64,000 bases of DNA from Enterobacter sp. JUb54 (lineage in GTDB: Bacteria > Pseudomonadota > Gammaproteobacteria > Enterobacterales > Enterobacteriaceae): NCBI RefSeq assembly GCF_014298075.1, contig NZ_CP060418.1, positions 2,542,001-2,606,000 of the forward strand, read 5' to 3'. The translations under genes were made by a program, and so were the position numbers. Positions 1 to 8,591 of the stretch are shown in pieces (the stretch's first letter is position 1; each line of letters starts with the position of its first letter). A model generated the notes under the pieces. It had not been told where the DNA came from and searched no databases. It worked only from the letters and a program-made list of their open reading frames with translations.

Positions 1-381
1 GCTGCAGAAATGACCTCCGCGAAGGCGGTTCGCGACGCAAACTTCACAAGCTATATCACCAATGATCCCGGCGTAAAAATATTCCATTCGCAAACAAAAA
101 AATTATTTCCACCACGCACCATCGCCTTTCGCAGCGACTCGTTGATGGCAATCATCGACATGATCAACCATAGCGATTTGATCGGGTTTATTCCAAAAAC
201 AGTTTTCGAACATCCACTTTTCAACCTGAATCTGAAAGTGCTGCCTGTAACAGTACCTTCGCTGATGACTTACATCATTTACAGCCGGAACCGGATGAAT
301 ACGCAGCCCTTCACATCGCTGATAAAAACAAACACAGCAAAAATAAATAAACAACAACTGATAAACCAACCAAATAAATAA
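1..381 (+). CDS. ybdO: LysR-family transcriptional regulator, C-terminal part (YbdO-like)
   Basis: The reading frame is open from the first base of the window, so this is the 3' end of a gene that starts upstream. About 126 residues remain. They resemble the second half of a LysR effector-binding domain, with an alpha/beta pattern that includes a run like SDSLMAIIDMINHSDLIGFIP. The DNA-binding helix-turn-helix would be outside the window. The name rests mainly on synteny: in E. coli K-12 the LysR gene ybdO lies directly beside ybdN and ybdM, as here. The tail is rich in Lys, Asn and Gln and the DNA is more AT-rich than the genes that follow. The effector and targets cannot be read from this fragment. 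Confidence 0.7.
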   Translation, partial: AAEMTSAKAVRDANFTSYITNDPGVKIFHSQTKKLFPPRTIAFRSDSLMAIIDMINHSDLIGFIPKTVFEHPLFNLNLKVLPVTVPSLMTYIIYSRNRMNTQPFTSLIKTNTAKINKQQLINQPNK

Positions 382-463
382 CAGTAAGACAAGAGCCAGT
401 ATTTTCTGATGAAACAGAACAGTAAGCAAAAAAGTAAATAGAACAGTTAATCGTACTCAAGGA

Positions 464-1696
464 ATGATAACCGTGACCTTAATAAAACGTCCGTTACCGG
501 AATCCGTACTGCAAGCCACGCAGCAACGTATTGACTGGATAATGGATAATTTCCAGCGTATCTGCGTCTCTTTTTCTGGTGGTAAAGATTCCACCACGAT
601 GTTGCACCTGGCCGCACTCCACGCCCGGCAAACCGGGCGTAAAATCAGCGTGCTGTTTATCGACTGGGAGGCGCAGTTCTCCTGCACCATTGCCCACTGC
701 GAAGCGCTGCGCCTTGAGTATCAGGATGTCATTGAGCAATTTTATTGGGTTGCCCTGCCGTTAACCACCCAGAACTCACTCAGCCAGTTCGCCCCGGAGT
801 GGCAATGCTGGGAGCCAGGGGCCGACTGGGTGCGGCAGCCGCCGCCGCACGCCATTACCGACCCACGCTTTTTCTCGTTCTACTACCAGGGAATGAGTTT
901 TGAATCCTTCGTCCGCGAATTCGCCGACTGGTTTTCACACAGTCGACCGGCCATGGTATTGATCGGGATTCGGGCAGATGAATCTCTTAACCGGTTTATG
1001 ACCATTTCCTCGCGGCGCAAGCAGCGTTTCGCCGACGATAAACCCTGGACCACCGCGGCGCCGGGTGGTCACGCCTGGTATGCCTATCCACTGTATGACT
1101 GGAAAACCGCAGATATCTGGACCTGGTTTGCCAAAAGCGGGCTCGCCTATAACCCGCTGTACGATCTGATGTATCAGGCAGGCGTCCCAATTCGCTACAT
1201 GCGCATCTGCGAGCCTTTCGGCCCGGAACAGCGCCAGGGGCTCTGGCTGTATCACGTCCTGGAACCAGCCCGCTGGGCGAGCATGTGTCAGCGGGTAAAT
1301 GGCGTGGGCTGTGGCGGGGTCTACGCCGGTCAGGACAATCAGTTTTATGGGTATCGCAAACTGGATAAGCCGGCGCATCATAGCTGGAAAAGCTACGCCC
1401 TGTTTTTACTCGACAGCATGCCGGAAAAAACCGCCGAACATTACCGCAATAAAATCGCCGTCTACCTGCACTGGTATCAAAAGCAAGGGATGACGGACAT
1501 TCCAGACTTCCAGCAGGCGGATATCGGCAGCAAAGATATCCCCTCGTGGCGGCGCATCTGCAAGGTCCTGCTGAATAACGATTACTGGTGCCGCATGCTC
1601 TCCTTCAGCCCGACAAAATCCAGCCACTACCAGCGTTACCGCGAACGCATCAACCAAAAACGCCAACAATGGGGGATCCTATGCGACAACAAATAA
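464..1696 (+). CDS. ybdN: PAPS reductase-family protein YbdN (IbrA-like)
   Basis: This 410-residue protein belongs to the adenine-nucleotide alpha-hydrolase/PAPS reductase superfamily. The PP-loop motif SGGKDS is at residues 38-43. It is much longer than a true PAPS reductase (about 240 residues) and lacks the usual C-terminal ECG-type cysteine motif, so sulfate assimilation is unlikely. The length matches E. coli YbdN (about 406). The related IbrA protein, paired with ParB-like IbrB, was described as a regulator of Eib surface proteins in E. coli. The next gene, ybdM, overlaps by 16 bp, so the two are co-translated. The AAGGA at 459-463 touches the ATG at 464, so the in-frame GTG at 473 is an alternative start with better spacing. 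The biochemical activity is unknown. Confidence 0.85.
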   Translation: MITVTLIKRPLPESVLQATQQRIDWIMDNFQRICVSFSGGKDSTTMLHLAALHARQTGRKISVLFIDWEAQFSCTIAHCEALRLEYQDVIEQFYWVALPLTTQNSLSQFAPEWQCWEPGADWVRQPPPHAITDPRFFSFYYQGMSFESFVREFADWFSHSRPAMVLIGIRADESLNRFMTISSRRKQRFADDKPWTTAAPGGHAWYAYPLYDWKTADIWTWFAKSGLAYNPLYDLMYQAGVPIRYMRICEPFGPEQRQGLWLYHVLEPARWASMCQRVNGVGCGGVYAGQDNQFYGYRKLDKPAHHSWKSYALFLLDSMPEKTAEHYRNKIAVYLHWYQKQGMTDIPDFQQADIGSKDIPSWRRICKVLLNNDYWCRMLSFSPTKSSHYQRYRERINQKRQQWGILCDNK

Positions 1697-2307
1697 TGCA
1701 TGACCTTGACCACTACCTGAACACCTTGCCGGAAGCCGATCGCATCGAGGCGCTGAACGCCTTCCGTCAGCTTTTACACCATCACAGCCCGTTCAAATCG
1801 CACCCCGTTGACTGTGTGTTATGGGTAAAACAAGAGAGCATTTCACCTAACGATTACAACCCTAACAACCTGGCGCCGCCGGAAAAGCGCCTGCTGCTGA
1901 CGTCTCTGCAATCGGACGGGTTTACCCAGCCTGTCGTGGTGCTCAGGAAGGATGATACGCGTTACACCATTGTGGATGGATTCCACCGTCATGAACTGGC
2001 TAAAGGTAAAACGCCGTTAAAACAACAGCTCAATGGTTATATCCCGATCGCCTGCCTGGAGAGCAGCGGCTCCAGACGTGATGCTTTAATGGCCTCGACC
2101 ATTCGCCATAACCGCGCCCGGGGCCGCCATCAGATCCATGCGATGTCAGACATCGTCCAGGAGCTGGCGAAACTCGGCTGGTCGGACGATAAAATCAGTC
2201 AGGAGCTGGGGATGGATGCAGATGAAGTGTTACGCCTGAAGCAAATTAACGGTCTGGTGGAACTGTTCGGCGACCGGCAATTTTCTCAGGCGTGGACCGT
2301 CAAATAA
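1681..2307 (+). CDS. ybdM: ParB/sulfiredoxin-like nuclease-domain protein YbdM (IbrB-like)
   Basis: This 208-residue protein has a ParB N-terminal-like domain, with the core YTIVDGFHRHELAKG at about residues 96-110. A helix-turn-helix-like segment (WSDDKISQELGMDADEVLRL) follows near residues 168-187. I chose the ATG at 1681 because GGGGGA lies just upstream and because the length then agrees with E. coli YbdM (about 209). Reading from an earlier ATG at 1588 would bury the first 28 codons inside ybdN. The start overlaps the end of ybdN, indicating a two-gene operon. Its stop codon abuts the stop codon of the convergent ybdL with no bases between. By family analogy it may bind DNA or nucleotides together with YbdN; the function is not established. 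Confidence 0.85.
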   Translation: MRQQIMHDLDHYLNTLPEADRIEALNAFRQLLHHHSPFKSHPVDCVLWVKQESISPNDYNPNNLAPPEKRLLLTSLQSDGFTQPVVVLRKDDTRYTIVDGFHRHELAKGKTPLKQQLNGYIPIACLESSGSRRDALMASTIRHNRARGRHQIHAMSDIVQELAKLGWSDDKISQELGMDADEVLRLKQINGLVELFGDRQFSQAWTVK

Positions 2308-3468
2308 CTACAGCTGGCACAGGCGTTCTGCGGCTGCCAGCAGGGTCGCCGGCTGTTTGGCAAAACACAGACGTATCAGCTTGTGCGGGAACGGATCGGC
2401 GCAGAATACCGACAGCGGAATGGCCGCCACGCCCACCTCGGTCGTCAGCCAGCGACAGAAGCTCACATCATCGAGATCGGAAATGGCGCTGTAATCGGCC
2501 AGCAGGAAGTAGGTGCCCTCGCAGGGTAAAATCTCCAGACGACTGGCGCGCAGCGCTTCCACAAACAGGTCACGGCGTTCACCATAGAACGTCGGGAGCT
2601 GGCGATAATGCTCAGGCTCATTACGCAGCATATCGGCGATCGCCAGTTGGGCAGGCGTATTCACCGCGAAGGTCAGATACTGATGCACTTTGCGCAGCTC
2701 GGCGCTTATCGCCGCAGGGGCCACGCAATAGCCCACTTTCCAGCCGGTCATGTGGAAGGTTTTACCGAATGACGACACCGCCACCGCCCGCTCGCGCAGC
2801 TGAGGATGTGCCAGCACGCTGGCATGTCCGTCCGGCGCAAAACAGATGTGCTCGTACACCTCGTCGCTAATCACATAGATCTCATGCTCAGCTATCGCCT
2901 GCCATAGCGCCGTGAAATCCTCGCGCTGCCACACCGTCGCCGACGGGTTGTGCGGGGTATTGAGGATCACCAGCCGGGTCCGCTCGCTCAACGCGGCGGC
3001 AAACTGTGACCAGTCCACGCGAAAATGTGGCGGCTGCAGGGCAATGCGTTTCAACACCCCGCCGGATAGCTCCACCGCCGGGGCGTAGCTGTCGTAGCTA
3101 GGGTCAAAACAGATCACCTCATCGCCACGACGCACCAGCGCGGTGATCGCCGCATACAGCGCTTCGGTGGCTCCAGCGGTAACGGTAATATCGCTGTTCG
3201 CATCCGGGCGATAGCCATACAGCTCTGCGGTTTTATCGGCAATCGCCTCGCGCAGCGCCGGGACGCCGGTCATCGGCGCATACTGGTTCGCCCCCTGTGC
3301 AACATGGTGCGCCAGGCGCTCCTGCAGGTAGCGCGGCCCGTCGAAATCCGGGAATCCCTGTGACAAATTAATCGCCTGATGCTGCTGCGCCAGAGCGCTC
3401 ATCTGCGTAAAAATAGTGGTTCCCAGGGAAGGGAGTTTACTTTCAGGAATCAGTGGCTTATTGCTCAT
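2308..3468 (-). CDS. ybdL: Methionine aminotransferase (PLP-dependent, class I)
   Basis: This 386-residue class I/II aminotransferase has the same length as E. coli YbdL, which prefers methionine as amino donor. The PLP lysine lies in the motif SSFGKTFHMTGWKVGY, and the substrate-carboxylate arginine region is near the C-terminus (KLIRLCFAK). In this genome it sits beside mtnC and mtnD. It could therefore catalyse the last salvage step, transamination of 2-keto-4-methylthiobutyrate to methionine, the role called MtnE in other bacteria. It is transcribed divergently from mtnC across an intergenic region with two tandem MetJ boxes, so repression by MetJ with S-adenosylmethionine is expected. 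The function is well supported by family and context; the MtnE role is inferred. Confidence 0.9.
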   Translation of the reverse strand: MSNKPLIPESKLPSLGTTIFTQMSALAQQHQAINLSQGFPDFDGPRYLQERLAHHVAQGANQYAPMTGVPALREAIADKTAELYGYRPDANSDITVTAGATEALYAAITALVRRGDEVICFDPSYDSYAPAVELSGGVLKRIALQPPHFRVDWSQFAAALSERTRLVILNTPHNPSATVWQREDFTALWQAIAEHEIYVISDEVYEHICFAPDGHASVLAHPQLRERAVAVSSFGKTFHMTGWKVGYCVAPAAISAELRKVHQYLTFAVNTPAQLAIADMLRNEPEHYRQLPTFYGERRDLFVEALRASRLEILPCEGTYFLLADYSAISDLDDVSFCRWLTTEVGVAAIPLSVFCADPFPHKLIRLCFAKQPATLLAAAERLCQL

Positions 3469-3535
3469 TATGTGATGACCAGTTGTAATGCTGTTGTTGA
3501 AGCCACTATAACACGATGTTAATATTTGGCAATCA

Positions 3536-3551
3536 AGACGCTTAGACGTCT
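3536..3551. promoter_or_regulatory. MetJ operator (two tandem met boxes)
   Basis: AGACGCTT (3536-3543) is followed directly by AGACGTCT (3544-3551). The second is a perfect copy of the MetJ consensus box and the first matches at 6 of 8 positions. The strict 8-bp repeat spacing is the known arrangement for cooperative MetJ binding. The site lies between the divergent ybdL (start 3468) and mtnC (start 3624). Confidence 0.85.
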
Positions 3552-3623
3552 AAATGCTAATGTTATATCGGTTATCGCCTGACGTAGCCCACAGCACGGC
3601 GTGCCGCCCACTCTGGAGAGACC

Positions 3624-4313
3624 ATGATCCGCGCTATCGTGACTGACATAGAAGGCACCACCAGCGACATTTCCTTTGTCCATAACGTTCTGTTCCCGTA
3701 CGCCCGCGAGCGGCTGGCAGGCTTTGTCACCGCCCAGCAATACGCCGACCCGGTGAAGACGATCCTCGATAATCTGCGTACAGAAATCAGCGAGCCCGCC
3801 GCCAGCACCGCGCAGCTCATCGAGACGCTGTTCGCCTTTATGGACCAGGACCGCAAATCGACGGCGCTGAAAGCGCTGCAGGGCATTATCTGGCGCGAAG
3901 GCTACGTCAACGGTGACTTTACCGGCCATCTCTACCCGGACGTCCTGCCGGCGCTGGAGAAATGGAAGTCACAGGGAATTGATTTATATATATATTCCTC
4001 AGGCTCGGTCGCCGCGCAGAAATTGTTATTTGGCTATAGCGATGAAGGTGATATTACTCATCTGTTCACTGGCTATTTCGATACCCTGGTAGGGGCCAAG
4101 CGCGAGACGCAATCCTACCGTAATATTGCTGAACAGCTGGGGCAGCATCCGGCGAATATCCTGTTCCTCTCCGATATTCATCAGGAGCTGGATGCCGCAG
4201 AAGCCGCCGGTTTTCGGACCATTCAGCTGGTGCGCGGCGACCGCGATGCGGCCAGCCACCATCCGCAGGTTCAGCGTTTTGACGACATTCACCCGGAGCA
4301 GATCCCCGCATGA
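3624..4313 (+). CDS. mtnC: Enolase-phosphatase E1 (2,3-diketo-5-methylthiopentyl-1-P enolase/phosphatase)
   Basis: This bifunctional HAD-superfamily enzyme of methionine salvage enolises 2,3-diketo-5-methylthiopentyl-1-phosphate and then dephosphorylates it to acireductone. HAD motif I is the family variant DIEGTT at residues 8-13, a serine motif lies in [12 protein letters not shown], and the closing acidic motif is in [13 protein letters not shown]. The length of 229 residues is normal for bacterial MtnC. The start at 3624 has GGAGAGACC upstream. The stop overlaps the mtnD start as ATGA, so the two genes are translationally coupled. The upstream MetJ operator places it in the methionine regulon. 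Confidence 0.95.
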   Translation: MIRAIVTDIEGTTSDISFVHNVLFPYARERLAGFVTAQQYADPVKTILDNLRTEISEPAASTAQLIETLFAFMDQDRKSTALKALQGIIWREGYVNGDFTGHLYPDVLPALEKWKSQGIDLYIYSSGSVAAQKLLFGYSDEGDITHLFTGYFDTLVGAKRETQSYRNIAEQLGQHPANILFLSDIHQELDAAEAAGFRTIQLVRGDRDAASHHPQVQRFDDIHPEQIPA

Positions 4314-4852
4314 GCGCATTAACGATTTATTCTGACCACGACGCCAGTACGCCTCTCTGGCACAGCGTGAATGGTGATGAAATCCAGCAGCAGCTTAACG
4401 CCAAAGGCGTTCGCTTCGAACGCTGGCAGGCCGACCGTGATTTAGGCACCTCCCCGACGGCGGAAACGGTGCTGGAAGCCTATCAGCACGCCATCGCCAG
4501 GCTGGTCGCGGAGAAAGGCTATCAGAGCTGGGACGTCATCAGCCTGCGCGCGGACAACCCGCAAAAAGAGGCGCTGCGCGCGAAGTTCCTCAACGAACAC
4601 ACCCACGGCGAAGATGAAGTCCGCTTCTTTGTGGAAGGTGCCGGACTGTTCTGCCTGCATATCGGCAATGAAGTGTTTCAGGTGCTGTGTGAAAAGAACG
4701 ATTTGATTTCCGTGCCGGCCGACACGCCGCACTGGTTTGATATGGGTTCAGAGCCTGACTTCACCGCGATCCGCATTTTTGATAACCCGGAAGGCTGGGT
4801 AGCGCAATTTACCGGCAATGATATTGCCGATGCCTACCCGCGTCTGGCGTAA
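4310..4852 (+). CDS. mtnD: Acireductone dioxygenase
   Basis: This 180-residue cupin converts acireductone and O2 to 2-keto-4-methylthiobutyrate plus formate when it holds Fe. When it holds Ni it runs the off-pathway reaction that releases CO. The metal ligands described for the Klebsiella enzyme (His96, His98, Glu102, His140) correspond here to H97, H99 and E103 in the motif HTHGEDE and to H141 in PHWFD, counting the initiator Met. The length is the family standard. The ATG overlaps the mtnC stop by four bases. It is the last gene of the rightward mtnCD unit and converges on mtnA. Confidence 0.97.
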   Translation: MSALTIYSDHDASTPLWHSVNGDEIQQQLNAKGVRFERWQADRDLGTSPTAETVLEAYQHAIARLVAEKGYQSWDVISLRADNPQKEALRAKFLNEHTHGEDEVRFFVEGAGLFCLHIGNEVFQVLCEKNDLISVPADTPHWFDMGSEPDFTAIRIFDNPEGWVAQFTGNDIADAYPRLA

Positions 4853-4885
4853 TCCCCTCGCCCACTGAACATCGACGATCATTCT

Positions 4886-4906
4886 GGCAGCGGTCACATC
4901 GCTGCC
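4886..4906. terminator. Hairpin between convergent mtnD and mtnA
   Basis: GGCAGCG (4886-4892) and CGCTGCC (4900-4906) form a 7-bp stem with a 7-nt loop in the 98-bp gap between two convergent genes. There is no strong T-run on either strand, so it may be a weak or bidirectional terminator. The assignment rests on position and symmetry only. Confidence 0.4.
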
Positions 4907-4950
4907 ATCACCTTGCGCGACTCTGTTTCTCAAATACGGGCCACGGGCGA

Positions 4951-5979
4951 TCAGCGATCCGACGGCGCAAAAGCCCCGGCCGCGACCGCATCAGGCGTCA
5001 CCACGCCGCTGTCGAGCACCCAGCCATCAATCAGCGCCGCCGGGGTCACATCAAACGCCGGGTTGTAAACCGGCGCATTCTCCGGCGCCCACTGCACGGC
5101 CCCGAAGCTGCCGGCGACACCGGTCACTTCCGCTGCCGCACGCTGCTCAATCGGAATGGCCTCACCGCTTGGGCAATGACGATCGAGGGTGGTCTGCGGC
5201 GCCGCGACATAGAACGGGATACCGTGATACTTCGCCAGAACCGCCAGCGAATAGGTGCCGATTTTATTCGCCACATCTCCGTTGGCGGCAATCCGGTCGG
5301 CACCGACCCATACCGCATCAACCTGCCCTTTTGCCATCAGGCTGGCGGCCATCGAATCGGTAATCAGCTGATACGGCACGCCCAGTTCACCCAGCTCCCA
5401 GGCGGTCAGGCGACCACCCTGTAACAGCGGGCGCGTCTCATCGACCCAGACCATTTCAACCTGCCCGCGCTGATGGGCCAGGGCAATCACCCCCAGCGCC
5501 GTCCCGACCCCTGCGGTAGCCAGCCCGCCGGTATTACAATGGGTCAGCAGGCGGCTGCCCGGTTTCACCAACGCGCAGCCGGTTTCGGCAATCCGGGCGC
5601 ACAGCTGCTTATCTTCGGCGATCAGGCGCAGGGCTTCATCTTCCAGCGCCTGGATATAGTTGTCCTGCGCCAGCGCCAGCTTCATGCGGTCGAGATTGTT
5701 CATCAGGTTCACCGCCGTCGGGCGCGCCGCACGCAACGTTTCCAGCGCCTGCCCGAGCTCCGCCTGACTCAGGCCGCGCCCGGCAAGCAGGGCCAGCAGC
5801 AGGCTGGCAGAAAGCCCGATCAGCGGCGCCCCGCGCACCCGCAGCGCGTGAATATGGTCCACCAGCAACGAAACGTTATCCGCCGCCAGCCAGCGTTTTT
5901 CCTGCGGCAAGGCCTGCTGATCAAGAATAAAAAGCTGATTTTCGCTTACCCGCAGGCTGGTGGTCTGTAGTGTCTGCAT
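4951..5979 (-). CDS. mtnA: Methylthioribose-1-phosphate isomerase
   Basis: This 342-residue member of the eIF-2B alpha-like isomerase family converts 5-methylthioribose-1-phosphate to 5-methylthioribulose-1-phosphate. The catalytic cysteine is in the motif [13 protein letters not shown], the catalytic aspartate is in [19 protein letters not shown], and the N-terminal RGAPLIG sugar-phosphate motif is present. Its length is typical of MtnA. It is divergent from mtnK, the kinase that supplies its substrate, and their shared 103-bp intergenic region holds met boxes. I saw no mtnB (dehydratase) in the window. It may lie elsewhere, since this organism otherwise has the whole route. Confidence 0.95.
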   Translation of the reverse strand: MQTLQTTSLRVSENQLFILDQQALPQEKRWLAADNVSLLVDHIHALRVRGAPLIGLSASLLLALLAGRGLSQAELGQALETLRAARPTAVNLMNNLDRMKLALAQDNYIQALEDEALRLIAEDKQLCARIAETGCALVKPGSRLLTHCNTGGLATAGVGTALGVIALAHQRGQVEMVWVDETRPLLQGGRLTAWELGELGVPYQLITDSMAASLMAKGQVDAVWVGADRIAANGDVANKIGTYSLAVLAKYHGIPFYVAAPQTTLDRHCPSGEAIPIEQRAAAEVTGVAGSFGAVQWAPENAPVYNPAFDVTPAALIDGWVLDSGVVTPDAVAAGAFAPSDR

Positions 5980-6031
5980 ATCGTTAAATCCCTGTTGCGT
6001 TGTTGTATCACATTGTGTCAGGATGAATTCC

Positions 6032-6055
6032 AGAAGTATAGACGTCTGAACGGCT
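6032..6055. promoter_or_regulatory. MetJ operator (three tandem met boxes) between mtnA and mtnK
   Basis: AGAAGTAT (6032-6039, 6 of 8), AGACGTCT (6040-6047, 8 of 8) and GAACGGCT (6048-6055, 5 of 8) are contiguous 8-mers. The perfect central box flanked by degenerate ones is a usual MetJ operator layout. It sits 28-51 bp upstream of the mtnK start and about 50-75 bp upstream of mtnA. Confidence 0.8.
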
Positions 6056-6082
6056 TAATCAGAACTTTTGAGGATCGAGGCA

Positions 6083-7282
6083 ATGTCGCAATACCATACC
6101 TTCACCCCCGGCGATGCCGTGGCTTACGCACAACAATTTGGCGGCATCGATAACCCGTCGGAGCTGGTGTCCGCGCAGGAAGTGGGGGACGGCAACCTCA
6201 ACCTGGTCTTTAAGATTTACGATCTCCACGGCGTGAGCCGCATCGTAGTGAAACAGGCCCTGCCGTACGTTCGCTGCGTCGGCGAATCCTGGCCGCTGAC
6301 CCTCGACCGCGCCCGCCTCGAAGCGCAAACGCTGGTGGAGCACTACCAGCACAGCCCGCAGCACACGGTGAAAATCCACCATTTCGATCCAGAACTGGCG
6401 GTCATGGTGATGGAAGATCTCTCCGATCACCGGATCTGGCGCGGCGAATTAATTCGTAACGTCGACTACCCGCAGGCCGCAAGCCAGCTGGGTGAATACC
6501 TTGCTCAGGTGCTGTTCCATACCAGCGATTTCTATCTGCATCCGCATGATAAAAAAGCGCAGGTCGCCCGGTTTACGAACCCGGAGATGTGCGAAATCAC
6601 CGAGGATCTGTTCTTCAACGACCCGTACCAGATTCACGAGCGTAATAACTATCCGTCCGAGCTGGAGGCCGACGTGGCCGCCCTGCGCGACGACGTGCAG
6701 CTCAAACTGGCGGTAGCGTCGCTGAAGCATCGCTTCTTCTCTCACGCCGAAGCCCTGCTACACGGCGATATTCACAGCGGATCCATTTTTGTCGCCGAGG
6801 GCAGCTTTAAAGCCATCGACGCGGAATTCGGCTTTTTCGGCCCGATCGGCTTCGATATCGGCACCGCCATTGGCAACCTGCTGCTCAACTATTGCGGGCT
6901 GCCGGGACACCTGGGGATCCGCGATGCCGACGCGGCCCGCGAACAGCGTCTGCGCGATATTCAGGTACTGTGGAACACTTTCGCCGAGCGCTTCCAGTCC
7001 CTGGCGACGGAGCAAACCCGCGACGCGGCCCTCTCCTGCCCCGGCTACGCCAGCCTGTTCCTGAAAAAAGTCTGGCACGACGCCATTGGCTTCTGCGGCA
7101 GCGAGCTGATTCGCCGTAGCGTCGGCCTTTCCCACGTGGCCGACATCGAAACCATCCAGGATCCGGCCATGCGCCACGACTGCCTGCGCCACGCCATCAC
7201 CCTCGGTAAAGCGCTGATCGTCATTGCCGATCGCATTGAGAACGCCGAGGATCTGATCGCCCGCATTCGTCAGTACGGCTAA
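6083..7282 (+). CDS. mtnK: 5-methylthioribose kinase
   Basis: This 399-residue kinase of the aminoglycoside-phosphotransferase-like fold phosphorylates 5-methylthioribose, the first committed salvage step. The catalytic loop is [12 protein letters not shown] and the metal-binding motif is [16 protein letters not shown]. The N-terminus ([18 protein letters not shown]) closely matches the Klebsiella enzyme as I recall it. I therefore chose the ATG at 6083, which has a GAGG just upstream, over the in-frame TTG at 6068. It is transcribed divergently from mtnA with a MetJ operator between them. Methylthioribose can come from the cell's own methylthioadenosine or from outside, which makes the adjacent importer operon relevant. 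Confidence 0.96.
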   Translation: MSQYHTFTPGDAVAYAQQFGGIDNPSELVSAQEVGDGNLNLVFKIYDLHGVSRIVVKQALPYVRCVGESWPLTLDRARLEAQTLVEHYQHSPQHTVKIHHFDPELAVMVMEDLSDHRIWRGELIRNVDYPQAASQLGEYLAQVLFHTSDFYLHPHDKKAQVARFTNPEMCEITEDLFFNDPYQIHERNNYPSELEADVAALRDDVQLKLAVASLKHRFFSHAEALLHGDIHSGSIFVAEGSFKAIDAEFGFFGPIGFDIGTAIGNLLLNYCGLPGHLGIRDADAAREQRLRDIQVLWNTFAERFQSLATEQTRDAALSCPGYASLFLKKVWHDAIGFCGSELIRRSVGLSHVADIETIQDPAMRHDCLRHAITLGKALIVIADRIENAEDLIARIRQYG

Positions 7283-7297
7283 GCCCGACAACACGCT

Positions 7298-7323
7298 CCC
7301 CGGTGGCACGCGGCTTACCGGGG
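7298..7323. repeat. REP-like palindrome between convergent mtnK and LVIVD gene
   Basis: CCCCGGT (7298-7304) pairs with ACCGGGG (7317-7323) around a 12-nt centre. This resembles one half of the REP sequences found elsewhere in the window. It lies in the 55-bp gap between two convergent genes and could protect or end both transcripts. Confidence 0.55.
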
Positions 7324-7337
7324 CAACCGTGCCGCGA

Positions 7338-8582
7338 CTATCCCTGATACTCAATCACCGACAGCCCGCCGTTATAATCGGTGCTGTAAATAATCCCTTG
7401 GGCATCCACAAACACATCGCAGGACTGAATCACCTGCGGGCGTCCCGGACGCGTATCCATCATGGTCGCCGGTGCAGCAGGTACCAGCGCCCCGGTTTCC
7501 ACCGGCCGGTAAGGGTCCGAAATATCATAGGCCCGCACGCCAGCGTTCTGATAAGTGGCGAAAATCAACGTTGAGCTGACAAAGCTACCGGGGCGGTTTT
7601 CATGCAGGTTATGCGGGCCAAAATGGGCCCCTTTCGCCACATAATCGGTCTCCTGCGGCTGCGGGAAGGTAGAAATACTCACCGGGTTGGCCGGCTCACG
7701 GATATCAAACAGCCAGATCAGCTTCTCGCCATCCTGCTGGTTATCCAGCACCGCCTCATCCAGCACCACCAGCAGATCGCGGTCCGGCAGCGGCAGCGCC
7801 GTATGGGTCCCGCCACCAAACGGCGGGCTCCAGTTACGGTGGCTAATCAGCTTCGGCTGAGTGCGGTCCTTGACGTCGAGCAGCGTCAGGCCGCCGTCGC
7901 GCCAGCTACCGTATGCGGTATCCCCGGCGATAATGGCGTGATGCAGCGCGTAACGCTTGCCCTCCGGCCACTCCGCCGTCTCTCCCGCCGCCTGATGCAT
8001 CCCCGGCAGCCACCAGCGCCCGGCCACTTCCGGCTTACGCGGATCCGCCATGTCGATAGTCAGGAAGATGTAGTCGCTAAAACCGTCGATCAGCGCAGAA
8101 ACATAGGCCCAACGGCCGCCAACGTACCAGATCCGGTGGATACCGATCCCGTCGAGCGACAGAAAACCAATTTCGCGCGGCTTATCAGGACGGGAGATAT
8201 CAAACACCCGCAGCCCGGCGCTCCAGCCGCGATCCTGCACATCGCTTACCGTTTCCCCCACCGAACGGGTGTAATACACTTTTTCGTCGGCAAAGCGGGT
8301 ATCGGCGAACAGATCCCGGGCGTTGATCACCAGCAGAAGATCGTCATGGGCCTGCAAATGGACGTTCCAGGTTCCCGGCGGCGCGGCAATGTAGTTCACC
8401 GTCTGCGGATGGCACGGGTCGCGCACATCTACCACCGAAAACCCCTGCGACACCATATGGCCGATATAGGCAAAACCACGGTGTACCATTAGCTGGACGC
8501 CGTCCGGGCGTCCCCCCTGATCGCTATGCCCAATCAGCCGCATATTGCGGCTGTAATCGGGGCGCGGGAGTGCCGTCGCCAT
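7338..8582 (-). CDS. LVIVD-repeat beta-propeller-like protein
   Basis: This 414-residue protein is built of repeated strands of the type GFSVVDVRDPCHPQTV, GLRVFDISRPDKPREIGF, GLTLLDVKDRTQPKLIS, IWLFDIREPANPVSIS and GVRAYDISDPYRPVETG. They have the LVIVD-repeat pattern and probably form a beta-propeller. I see no signal peptide (it begins MATALPRPDYSRNMRLIG), so a cytoplasmic location is likely. It is the last gene of a four-gene operon, 9 bp after the substrate-binding protein of a CUT2 importer. The many His and Asp residues (for example WNVHLQAHDD, ALHHAII, HFGPHNLHENRPG) could bind a metal or a ligand. No catalytic function can be assigned; a role in processing the imported compound is inferred only from the operon. 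Confidence 0.75.
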   Translation of the reverse strand: MATALPRPDYSRNMRLIGHSDQGGRPDGVQLMVHRGFAYIGHMVSQGFSVVDVRDPCHPQTVNYIAAPPGTWNVHLQAHDDLLLVINARDLFADTRFADEKVYYTRSVGETVSDVQDRGWSAGLRVFDISRPDKPREIGFLSLDGIGIHRIWYVGGRWAYVSALIDGFSDYIFLTIDMADPRKPEVAGRWWLPGMHQAAGETAEWPEGKRYALHHAIIAGDTAYGSWRDGGLTLLDVKDRTQPKLISHRNWSPPFGGGTHTALPLPDRDLLVVLDEAVLDNQQDGEKLIWLFDIREPANPVSISTFPQPQETDYVAKGAHFGPHNLHENRPGSFVSSTLIFATYQNAGVRAYDISDPYRPVETGALVPAAPATMMDTRPGRPQVIQSCDVFVDAQGIIYSTDYNGGLSVIEYQG

Positions 8583-8591
8583 ACCTGCTCC

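Noticed and set aside
3469-6082. SAM riboswitch upstream of mtn genes
   Set aside because: No riboswitch-like leader or terminator was seen; clear MetJ boxes explain methionine control.
7602-8492. 296-residue frame opposite the LVIVD gene
   Set aside because: Antisense shadow rich in Arg, His and Gln with no domain; the minus strand has a clear repeat protein.
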